A stretch of DNA of 64,000 nucleotides from Takakia lepidozioides. Taxonomy: Eukaryota > Streptophyta > Takakiopsida > Takakiales > Takakiaceae. A program made the translations under genes and the position numbers. Below the pieces are notes generated by a model, which was given only the letters and a program-made list of their open reading frames with translations, made no database searches and was not told the DNA's origin. The stretch lies in the NCBI GenBank assembly GCA_030704615.1, contig CM060732.1:54727053-54791052 (forward strand), in the 5' to 3' direction. Below, piece by piece: positions 44,356 to 54,973 of this stretch. Within the stretch, counting starts at the first letter, position 1, and each line of letters opens with the position of its first letter.

Positions 44356-44672
44356 TAAGGTACTGTCAAAACAAAACAGGCAACAAAATCAACTCACAAA
44401 GGGTTAGTCAGAAAGGACTCCAGGACTCTTTCAGAAGAAAGTAAAGTGCCGTGTTCCAGGAAGACTGTTAAGGTTAGGACCCTTTCAAAAACGGTTTTGC
44501 ATCTAAAAGTAGTGAAAGGTTAAGGTACTGTCGAAACAAAACATGCAACAAAATCAAGAACAAAGTGTTAGGTCAGAAAGGACTCGAGGACTCTTTGAGA
44601 CGACTGTTCCCGGAAGACTGTTAAGGTTAGGACCCTTTCAAAAACGGTTTTGCATCTAAAAGTAGTGAAAGG
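44356..44672. repeat. Two ~160-bp tandem units
   Basis: TAAGGTACTGTC starts at 44356 and 44521. Both units run to TCTAAAAGTAGTGAAAGGT, the second being shorter by small deletions. Confidence 0.85.
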
Positions 44673-44719
44673 TCGACATAAGCCAGTAGAACAACAGAGA
44701 ACAGCAATCATATACTCAT

Positions 44720-45020
44720 TAAGAAAATTAAGAACCCTAAACTTTATTTCTGGTTTTGTAGTTTCATGACGGTCCTCTGACAGAATCTGACTTCCTACGT
44801 CAGTGGGTGGCCATTAAGGTAACCTTACAAGTGTAAGATCACCTGCTGAAGTGAGGGGTGCCAGGCATCGGGCAAACATTACTTTGCAGGGGAAGGTCTC
44901 ATGCATTGAGCCTTCGGCGGTTTTCGAACCCTAGACCTCCGACTACAGCCTTTCATCCTCAGGGTTCTTAAATAGGGGAAGGCTCTCTGCCAGACTGGGT
45001 TAAAAAACCTGGAAGCCTCG
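44720..45020 (-). mobile_element. Possible SINE or tRNA-like repeat
   Basis: The minus strand holds a B-box-like GGGTTCGAAAACC at about 44923, downstream of an A-box-like segment. The body contains GGTAACCTTA(C/A) and ends in AT-rich sequence. Evidence is limited to the promoter box. Confidence 0.3.
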
Positions 45021-45112
45021 GTACCCCAAAAACCTTGAACACATTCCCAAGATTGACTGGTGTCAGGGAAGACTTGACAGACTAATCACTTGAGCAATTC
45101 TTTCAGAATATA

Positions 45113-45445
45113 TCAGAGAAGGAGATAAAGAGGCCGAAAGGTAATTGGGCCGCAATATTCTATCATCTCGGAGAACCAGGAATGTTTCTCGATAGAAATG
45201 GACCTTTGTCGTGAGGTTGGGTAACTTCCAAGTTCTCCTGACATGTAGCTCCTGAGCTCCTTTCTGATGAGTTGGTTGCGGTCGTGCTCGGATGTGATGA
45301 TCACCCCTTCTGGGTTCACTGGCAAAAGTGAAGCCATAGAGAGTCCATGGCGTTCAAAAAAGGTATCCACACGAGCATACCAGGATTTGAAGCCTGCATT
45401 TTTTAGTGTCATAGATGAAAGAGAGAGAGAGAAGATGTTCAAGGC
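45113..45445 (-). mobile_element. LINE internal fragment
   Basis: Minus-strand ALKNAGFKSWYARVD, then ITSEHDRNQLIRKELRSYM match the LINE region at about 15880-15690 (KAAGFTNSWYDRVD, ITSRHDRNRLIRREL). Both ends are truncated. Confidence 0.75.
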
Positions 45446-46218
45446 AGAATGACGGTGGAGACGATAGACTTGGCAGAATTGCAGAGACTTCTCTTAACTT
45501 AAGCCAGACAGAGAGCTTGTAGATAAGACTGCTTCCAGATGTTTGTCATTTGAAAATTGGCTAACTTAGCTTGCCTTCCTCACCGTTCAGTTGGTCATCA
45601 CTACCAACACGGATCAATTGAGCAGCTAAGCTTAGGCAGACCTAGGAACGGTACAGTGTATAACCACACTTGTGTCAAGATGATGGAGTCCACACCGATA
45701 CTCTGATATGTGATAGAAGAGTTTGCCTACATTGCCATGAACATTCTCCACTTCCCGCTGTGTAATTTGTTAGTGCCTTCAGCATGCTTTGAGAGATGTA
45801 GCCTGGTGTTTACCTGTAATACATGTCATCTGTGGCAGAAGCCCCTCGTCGGACTGTCCTCTTCATGGCAGAGATACCATTGTGTTTCGTGTCTTTCTCA
45901 CAGATCTTCGGTGCTACAAACATCGGCTATGAGGGTTAGACCTAGGTTAGTAGGTTGATTGTGTATCTCAACGCAAGTCATCCCAAACCCTAAACCCTTT
46001 CATTGCATTGGACACCTGTAAATATGTCATTCGCAATTTGGTGCATGCCTGAGCGAGAGGGAAGGAAGGAAGAGGGAAGAGATCGAGGGAGGTGGAAGTG
46101 GCTGGCATCGCTGTGGCTACAGATTTCAAAGCCTTGGGCTGCGATGTTTTTGTAAAGGGGCATCCCTATGTAGAGGAGAGTCGGGTAAGAAGCTCGGAAG
46201 GAGGTAGGGTATAGGGAA
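45446..46218. other. Upstream region of the P-loop gene
   Basis: No gene supported. Presumed promoter and 5' UTR of the gene starting at 46219. Confidence 0.3.
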
Positions 46219-49200
46219 ATGGCGAGGCGTGGCATAAGTGTAGAGGACTTCTTCTTCACGCAGCAACTGCCCTCTGCCATGGGTGGTCCTGGGGGGAAAG
46301 CATTCTACCACGCCTTGCTCTCCGGACCTCCACACTGGTATTTAGTTCATACAATTCGCTGCCCTTTTTGTCGTTTGATTGTATAAAGTGCTACCTCTGA
46401 ATCTGGCGAGAGAAAGAGCAGATGAATTGACACAGAGAGACACGCATAGAGAGATACCCATGTCATATGTATGTTCTGGATTAGTTGCAGTCATGCACGA
46501 GGTAAATTCTTAAGATTCCTCTATGTAGGTATTGTTCATACGGGGATTTCATATGGACCTTCGCCACGAAGTCGGAGCACCCGTGGTGTCTGTATCCATG
46601 GGATTGTTGTGTACATTTGATATTCCATCAGGTATTGATATGAAGTGCCCGGATGTATATTTTCTCAGGTTCAATAAGATCCAACAGTCTGCCCACAATT
46701 TCCCATGGGTTAGCTCCTGGCTGGAAACCAATATTAAATGAGTATCATTTTCAGAACCAAGAGAGATCCAAACACAAATCAATTCTACAATAGCAGGCAG
46801 CTAAGAATCCATTCCAATGGGCCAGAGTGCAGATTTGCGATGTAGCTACGTTCGCCCTCTGACTGTTTCTTGGGGTACTGCAACCAGGTCAGTGATAGCC
46901 GTTCACTGCGGTCTTAGAACCTGAATTCACTTAGCTGTCTGAATCTGGAGCTTTTTAAAAGTAAAGCAACCCACCAGATAACTACTGTGTTATGCTGTGA
47001 AGATGGTCCCAAGGTACCGCTGGTCACAGCTGCACTGGACCTGAAGTGCGATGTTGTATTGATCGAGATTATTGGGTTGCAGTGGGAAAACATCACTTCT
47101 GTTGCAGTTTGCTTACAACTCTGCCCTGGACAAATCGTCATCTGCAACGTTCATCTGCAAGCGCGGTGCATTGGACATCAACCCCCCATATGCCACAGAG
47201 GTTGATACTTTGTTCAATTTCTTTGCTCTGCCTCTTTAAATGTCTTTAAATGTCCTGTTCTAATGTCTTCAGAATGTGTTTTGAGAAGCTATAAGAGCAT
47301 TTAGATTTTAGTGTTGAAGAGGTTTGTTTGGAAGGTTCTCCATGTACATCTTTCATGCTCCTTTTTCGGTCAGCTCCTTGAAGATGTGGAAAGTGAGGGA
47401 TTTGGGTTAAAGGTGGGTGATGCCACCAAACCAGCTCTTATGTTTGCAGATGACATCGCAGGCTGAGGGGATACCCCATCCACACTTCAGGAGTTGATTG
47501 ATTGTGTGAAGAGGTACTTTGACCTGTGGAGGCTAGAAGCCAATGTTAGTAAATGCGCGGTGTGGCCTTCAATGATCGTGGGGAGGGGAGAAGGGGATCT
47601 CAAATGGACATGGGGCAGTGAAGAGATCCCCGTGCTCCCTTCCTACACATATCTTGGTTTTGAGTTTTCCTTCAGTTGTAACTGGTATGCGCTTATACAA
47701 AAAGTGGTTCAAACAGCTAAACACAAAGCTTTGGGTCTCACTCAATTTTTCACTGCAGAGGGACAGATACTGAAGTTAATAGGACCATGCTTTGCAACGT
47801 TATTAGGTCTACCTTGGAATATACATCTGCCATATGGGAGGGTGACTCCAACTATGCTCAAACTTTAGAATCCATTCAACTTTCGGTGCTCAAAGAGAGC
47901 ATGTCAAAGTGCTCTAGAACACCTAACATGGCTGTTTGGACCGAGTTTGGCGTGACACCCATGAGCTCTCGATGTGATGAGCTCAAGGTCAGATGGTGGA
48001 GTCAATGGTAGATTTCCGGCCCTGAATTTAATTTCAGTCTAGTGCCGAGGGTAGGTGACCATCTGTACGGCCCTCACCAATGTCACAAACTTCAGGGAAG
48101 TTTTGTGCCTAACTTTGTTCTGTTCGGACTTCCTTTGTGCTTCCGACATCACCTTAGACACACCAGCCTCCAAGTCATTCATGTCAGGATTTCTTTGAGG
48201 CTTTTGTGTTTTTCTATTAGTGGCACTTCTGCCCCGACCTCAGAGGCTCAATTATACCTCAGAGACTGCACTACACCTGCACTTGCCAGATTTTCTAAAC
48301 TAAAACTAGACTTCTGGGCGCTATCCAAAGAACTCGGCCCTGTTAGTACCAAACTATGTTGGTGGCCAACTACCTGTTAAGGGCTTACCATTTTCACAAT
48401 ATTGCAATGCAAATTGAGCTTGAGATTCCACTACACTGAGAGCTGACAAATATGTTTTGCTTCTGGCAGGGTGTGGATCCCTCTTCTGATGTGTTCGCCC
48501 GAGTCACCATGAAGTACGTGCATCTGTTCCTACCACATGCAGGGTCATTCATAATCATTTGTGCTGATTCCCCAAAGCTTTCATCTCATCATTGATGTCT
48601 TGCTGGGAGCTTTTTCTCTCAAAGGTGTCCAGTTGTTGGATCACATGCTCCTCTTTTTGGCTGTTGTTTTTGGGGCAGTGCTTCACCCCAATCCTCACCA
48701 CCCATGGTATCTCCTTAGCATCATGGCTCCTTCGTAGCCCATACCCCATGATGGAAGGCCGGGTTGGGGTTAGTGGTTCAACACAAGAGGGAAGTCATGG
48801 GAGGAGCCACTTGGAGTGAAACCTGCACATTAGTTGAAAGGCTGAGAATAGGATGTCGCTGGCATTTCACTGCAGATATGTAAGTGATGACGAAGAGCTT
48901 CGGATGTATTTTGCTGCCTTCCACACGCAAAGTGCGTTGCCCTGTGCTGTAGTCGTTGACAACTTCTACGATATCTTTGATGAAAGGTATGTAATTGCTA
49001 TATGCACATGAAACATGGAGTGAAAGGCAACACATGGTGACTTATCTGAAAAGAAGCTCAAGCTGCCAAGCTAAAGCTCAGATTGGTTTGCTCACACAGG
49101 AAATGTCGTGAACGCTACGGCCAGATGCGTGCTAGGGAGATGGCCATGGTTAGGACGTTGGCTCTTTGTCATGACTCCATCAACTATGCTAAGTGAGTCT

Positions 49201-50083
49201 AGGGTACATGCAGTAGCCCAAATACCTCTCCAATTTTGTACCTGTCCGAAAAGAAGGGGTTTGCCAGCCATCCAGTCCTAAACCAGAACATGGAATCTTC
49301 CCCTGGAACACGGGCAAAATGCCTTTGTCACCTGCATTATGCAGTTAGGAACTGGAGGGACTGACACAATGTAAGTGGATTTAAACCATGCGTGGCAGGA
49401 CACATCTTCTTGTGCACAATTTTTTCAATGTACATATATATGTACCTTTGGATGTATAAAGTGTGCTGTGCTGTGCCGCTATACATGTGTACATGCTGTC
49501 AAACTTAACTGAGTGCAGCTTCAAGTGGCAGGTTGCTGTCACTGTCTATGATAAAATTGGGAACCTGCAAGGAATTCCTTATAAGGGTAACCTACCTTGG
49601 CTTAGTTCTGCCCCTGATTTATTGTTGGCTTTTTGATGCAGTGAAAGATTGGTGCCAGACCTGCAGTGTAGGCTTGTAATTTCAGACACATACGGAGGGA
49701 AAGGACCACGTTTACAGTACATGTATCAGCGATGGCTTCCTCAAATCTTCACTATCAGAGGTTTGGCTCCTGTAGTCTAGGGCTCCCACCAGTAAAGCAT
49801 GAATGTTGTAACTCTACCTCTTTATGGTCTGTCATATGAATGGAAAATGCAATCACTAATGGTACATTTGCAGGGAGATGGGAATCTAATATTTGAGAGT
49901 GGAGTCTTGTCGATGTTCAGCCACTGGAAGGGCTCTCTTAAGAGTAAATACATGACCATTGAAAAGATCCACATCATTTGTGGAAATGGTTGCCAAGTTT
50001 TTGAGGGGCATCTGGTTCCAAACTCCAAACTTCTATTGAATTGTAAGGCTGTCTATGACAAATCCATTTTGAGTTCATGGTGA
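46219..50083 (+). CDS. Seven-exon P-loop ATPase, SWSAP1-like (RecA-fold recombination factor)
   Basis: Exons by eye: 46219-46337, 47083-47200, 48470-48513, 48876-48986, 49100-49192, 49642-49760, 49878-50083; all GT-AG, phases agree, 269 aa. Exon 1 starts MARRGISVEDFFFTQQ and ends in LLSGPPH. The exon 1/2 junction creates the Walker A SGPPHCGKTSLLLQ. Exon 2 continues with FAYNSALDKSSSATFICKRG, exon 3 is GVDPSSDVFARVTMK, exon 4 carries Walker B PCAVVVDNFYDIFDE, exon 5 MVRTLALCHDSINYA, exon 6 LVISDTYGGKGPR and YQRWLPQIFTIR, exon 7 ends KSILSSW-stop. The layout and the ...RWLPQIFTI segment resemble plant proteins related to SWSAP1, which pairs with SWIM-domain proteins to support RAD51. That name is inference; the gene itself is well supported by the perfect splice phases. 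The last acceptor (GGGAG|ATGGG) is chosen because the preceding CAG breaks the frame. A LINE lies in intron 2. Confidence 0.7.
47340..48400 (+). mobile_element. LINE fragment (second family) in intron 2 of the P-loop gene
   Basis: Plus-strand RT end: MFADDIAG (broken YADD context at about 47443), DCVKRYFDLWRLEANVSKC, VLPSYTYLGFEFSFS, then CFATLL(GLPW) and ESIQLSVLKESMSKCSRTPN, VWTEFGVTPMSSRCDELK. Different family from the 15-kb LINE. A 60-bp relic of the same family is at 54440. Confidence 0.75.
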
Positions 50084-51041
50084 GAAATGTACGATGACTG
50101 CAGTCAACATGTGACTCACATCCTATCGCGTGCAATCAACTCAAGTATAAGGAGGTTAAGAATCTGTCAGGTAAACGAGCTATGCATGTTGACACCATTG
50201 TTTGGGTGGTGGTTGCAGCCTTCGACCGCTTCACATTTTCACTCACAGCTCTCCAAGATGAACAAAGCCAGAACTGTGAAGATGTGCGAGCAGTCTATTC
50301 CCTGCAAAACACACTTCGACTCCTGCACTTTGAGAAGTGCCCAAAGTAAAACTCTCTTTTTCCAACCCCTTCCAACATTTCTGAATGGTGCTGATCGACG
50401 CCCTTGAAGAAATATCAATGATTCCAGAGTTCCATGCATGATAAAATGTAGCTTAACAAGGCTGTGAAGAAAACTGCATTTATTTTTAAATGTAGACTTC
50501 CATTTGGAACTAAAATTGGGAAGGGTGTAGTCCACTCCGGGTTGCACCATACTCCAAGCCTTCAAAGGGCAAAGGGCTTGCAAAAAATATTGTTACATCT
50601 GTGGGAGGTCCAAAAGAACATTGTTTCATGTGTGAGCTAGTGTTCCAGAGACAGGGAGAACTTGAAAATTTACAACTGGGTCTGCTTGATGGAACTGGCA
50701 CTCTGATTTGAGGCAAGGCAATTTGAATTTTTTTGCCGACAGCAAGTTTCTAGATGTCTACAGAGACTTTTGTGCCTTGGTTTCGTGTAGATACAAGCTT
50801 CTTGTAACTTGTACTTGCCCTCCAGCACCCTCTGGTCATATCTCACCTATATTTCACTTGTCAGCTTGGACATATTCAGAGGCTATATTGTGCCTAACTA
50901 CACTAAATTTAACTGGCTTGTCATCTTGACAGTAAGCTGCTGACAAAAAGGGCAACACCAACTGTAGCATCATATGACAAACCACTTCTTTCAACCTTGC
51001 TTTTTCCCGAGAAAAACTTCCTTTCATGCATGTTTCTCCAT
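50084..51041. other. Intergenic between convergent genes
   Basis: Holds the 3' ends of the P-loop gene (plus) and the DYW gene (minus). No further gene supported. Confidence 0.35.
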
Positions 51042-54000
51042 TCACCAATACTCCCCACAAGAACAAGCCCCGTCTTCAAAGTGGTGAAAGCGGTTGGAAT
51101 CCCGTACAACAATTGCTCGCCCAACAATCTTTGAGATGAACCTGGTGGCTGTGTGGCAGTCTCCACACACCCTAAGGTTCTTGATGATACGGAGGGGTGT
51201 ACCAGGGGATGTGCTGATCAGCCCAAAAGCAATGGCCAACTTCTCACTGTGGTGACCAAGAGAAAATGCCTTTTGCTCCTTCTCCACGTCATGCAATACA
51301 AACCGTGTCTCAGCCACGAACCCTGCCTCCTTCATATCCCGAGACAGTCTTTCAAGCTCAGCATGGATTTCTTCAATTTGTGGATGCAATCTGTCGTTTA
51401 CCATGAATGTATGCATCCCATTGTTGACCTCAATGTAGCAGCAACCTGGCTCCTTTCTGACACCTCTGACCTTCATCATTTTTCTCACCTTTGCAGTGTC
51501 ATCCCACCTGCCAGCTGAAGCATAAATATTTGACAACAGCACATACATTGCAGCATCCTGTTGATCCAACTTGAGAAGGCATTTCGCTGCACGTTCTGCC
51601 ACCTCCACATTGCCATGAACGTTGCAGGCACCAAGCATGACCCTCCATACCGCAGCAGGTGGTTCAATTGGCATTTTGTTAATGAAGTCCTCTGCCTCAT
51701 CGAATCGCCCTGCACGACCAAGAAGGTCCACCATGCATCCAAAATGCTCCCCTGTAGGAGTGAGGCCATGACCTCGAGTCAGGGAATCCCAGTAGTGCCT
51801 GCCTTCATCCACTAGGCCCACATGACCACAAGCAGAGAGAACACAAACAAAAGTGATACCAGTTGGCTTTAACCCTTCCTGTTGCATTTGTTCAAATAAG
51901 TCCAGTGCATTCCTACCACGCCCATGCTGGGCATATCCTGCAATCATTGCACTCCATGAAACCACATCTCGTTCAGCCATTTTGTCAAATACCCAATTTG
52001 CATCCTTTATGCTCCCGCATTTGGCATACATGTCTATAAGGCTATTCTGCAAAATGATATTTGGCACAATTCCAGCTTTCATGATATCAGCATGGACCTC
52101 TTTGCCCTTTTCCAGCGCTGCCATACTGGCACACGCCTTGAGAACACAAACAAAAGTGACCTGGTCAGCTGTCACCCCTTCCTGTATCATGTGCTCATAG
52201 GTATCCAAAGCCTCCCTACTGCAGCCATGCTGGGCATATCCTGCAATCATTACACTCCATGAGACAACATCTCGTTGAGCCATATGGCCAAACACTTGAC
52301 TTGCATCTCTCATGCTCCCACATTTGGCATACATGGTGACAAGGGCAGTGTCCAGAATGATATTTGGCACAATTCTGGCTTTCATGATGCTTTCATGGAC
52401 CTCTTTCCCCTTCTCTAGTGCCTGGCCAGCACATGCATTGAGAACACAAACAAACGTGACCTGGTCTGGTATCACCCCTTCCTGTATCATTTGCTCATAT
52501 ATCTCCAAAGCCTCCCGACCACACCCATGCTGAGCATATCCTGTGATCATCGCATTCCATGAGACCACAGTTCGTTGAGCCATATTGTCAAACACACGAC
52601 GTGCATCCTTCACATTCCCACATTTGGCATACATGTCCAATAGGGCAGTGTCCATATTGATATCTGGCACAATTCCAGCTTTCACAATATCAGCATGGAT
52701 CTCTTTCCCCCACTCCCAGGTTGCTAGGCTGGCACAGGCATTGAGAACACAAACAAAGGTGACATGGTCAGGTGTCACCCTTTCCCGTATCATTTGCTCA
52801 TATGTCCCCAAAGCCTCCCTACCATGCCCATGCTGGCAGTATCCTGCGATCATTGCATTCCATGAGACCACATCTCTTTGAGCCATATTGTCAAACACTT
52901 GCTGCGCATCCTCTATGCTGCCACATTTGGCATACATGCCAACCAGGGCAGTCTCAAGAACAAAATTTGGCAGCATTCCAGCGTTCATGATGTCAGCATG
53001 GACCTCTTTGCCCTTCTCCAGGGCTGCCTGGCTGGTACATGCCTTGAGAGCACAAATAAATGTGACATGGTTCGGCATCACCCCTTCCTGTATCATTTGC
53101 TTATAGATCTCAAAGGCCTCTCTACTGTAACCATGCTTGGCATACCCTGTCATTATTAAATTCCATGTAACTGTATTTAGTTTAGGCATTTTGTCAAACA
53201 CAAGGCGTGCATCCGCAATGCTCCCGCACTTGGCATACATGTTGACAAGGGTGTTGTGTAGGTAGATATTGGGCTTGATTCCACTTTGGATAATGTGGGT
53301 GTGCACCTGCTTCCCCTCTGCTAGGCCATTCATCTTGATGCACTCTTGCAAGAGACACACATATGTATCGGAGTCAGCCACAATGCCTCCTTGGTTTAAA
53401 ATGTGCAATGCCTCTTTCAGTTGTCCTGCCTTACATAGTGTCCTCACATCCCCACAAGTGCCAGAAAATTTCTTGTGGACTCCGCCTCTCGGTCCTCTTT
53501 CAAAGGAGGCCGTTGGTTGTCTAGGATGGATCTGCACCCACACACTCCTTCCTGCCTTCTTCAGTTATCCCTGCCCCCAGAACAATAGGCCAAGGTCTGG
53601 AAAGGAGTGTAAAATAGTCATACTGCTCTGGCGCAGCCAAGCAAAGAATTTGCAATTGGGGTTGATCAATGAGAAGGCATTGCCTTCATCCTAGTGAATC
53701 CAGCACTTCTGCACTAGCTTGCATCAATTGTGACAAATTTGCATGCAGTTGCACTGCCAGATACAGTGTAGAGGAGAAAGGGCACGCAGAGAGAGACAGA
53801 GAGAGAGGCCACTATCGTTAATTTGCGAGAAAGCTTCTCCAAGCATAGGCACTCACCTTATTGCCTGGATTGTCCCACCATTGGCTGGGGCCTGCAAAAT
53901 CTCCGCCCCCAAGCTTCTCCATGTCTGTACTCGGGCTTTTTGGATATTTGAATTTATGGCCCCCTTGCTCGTCCCCCTGTCCATTGAAATCGCCCTCCTC

Positions 54001-54237
54001 TTCTAGTCTCCACTGCCCAGCAATTGGCAGCTTGAAACTGTTTGAAGAAAACGTCAGTGCAATGTGGTTCGGAAAATTCACAGGGTTCTCATACAGAGTG
54101 TACAGCCCACGCCCTCTTGAAGCTCTCAGCACAGGGTCAGGCTTGCAAGCAGCGGAGCCTCCTGGTGGGCTGTGAGAGCACCCCGAGATGCCTGGAGAAC
54201 ATATGGAGGGTGGCATGCTTATTGTAGTCGCTGCCAT
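51042..54237 (-). CDS. DYW-class PPR editing factor with OSB-like first exon
   Basis: Exon 2 (53558-51042) encodes 838 aa: five near-identical P-L-S triplets (MYAKCGSI-type S motifs), then E/E+ motifs and a full DYW deaminase (HSEKLAIAFGL, LRVCGDCHTATRFIS, ending FEDGACSCGEYW). The catalytic HSE and both CxxC pairs are present, so C-to-U RNA editing in an organelle is expected. The frame starts after a stop near 53571 and contains no ATG before the first PPR repeats. The only good in-phase upstream exon is 54237-53857: ATG (MAATTISMPPS..., possible transit peptide), then KFKYPKSPSTDMEK and FAGPSQWWDNPGNK, ending AAG|GTGAGT. Acceptor CTGAAG|AAGGCA is in phase 0. Joined length 965 aa. The WWDN and VWVQIHPR parts match the OSB-PDF modules at 20-23 kb; the PDFKHK...LW part is missing here. 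PPR/DYW identity is certain; the exon 1 link is strongly suggested, not proven. Confidence 0.85.
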
Positions 54238-54439
54238 GGCTTCTCCTTCTACAATTCTTCCGACAAACCAACATTGTGGAAGATGAAGAACTCTCAAACA
54301 GTCGGCGGGACATCACAGCTGAGAAATCCCAATGTTTGCAGAAGCAGTCTAGATTTTGTTTTAGTCTCAGTGAAGAACCACATGTGTGGTTGTTGTTGTG
54401 TTTGACTTCAGTATTGCAAAGCTTTGTGTTTAGCTGTTT

Positions 54440-54510
54440 TGAACCAGTTTCAGTATAAGCGCATCCCAGTTACAACTGGGGCAAAACTCAACACCAAGAT
54501 ATGTGTAGGA
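54440..54510 (-). mobile_element. Short LINE relic
   Basis: The minus strand (TTCCTACACATATCTTGGTG, CAGTTGTAACTGGGATGCGC) is about 90% identical to 47640-47697 of the LINE in the P-loop gene. It lies between the divergent DYW and FANCM genes. Confidence 0.75.
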
Positions 54511-54973
54511 AGAAGGTAGCTGTCTTCATGGTTCCTCCAATCATAAAACCATATACCTCCAGCCAGTGATGTTGATTGAAGCCAAGCAAAACAACGCTCA
54601 TTGTGGGCTGAAGGGACTCCAGCCCTACACGACGATACAGGCCGGATTTCTAACCACATCCGATTTGCATTGGGGATGAATAGTTGGTATAGATTTAAAA
54701 ACAGACTGTAGGGAAATATGATGGGTCTCGGAAATGGGGAGGGCCGTCCATGTGTTGGTCGCTCATGTGTGCTCGGATTCAAATTGTGGAGCATCTTCCC
54801 TCCTCTCCGGAAGCTTGGTTGTAAGACAGAGATTCCATAGCAACGATGCTAAGGAATTGGTAGTGTACAACAGTTTTTTGGGGAGGATGTAGTATGAGAA
54901 GAGGAAGGGAAGAGCGGAACACGGAGGAGTGTCTTCGCAAGCTGCATGTGTCAAGAATTCCCATTGTATTTCG

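Noticed and set aside
48555-48749. Minus-strand frame rich in Lys and Gln
   Set aside because: It lies in intron 3 of the P-loop gene, has no domain and no splice context.
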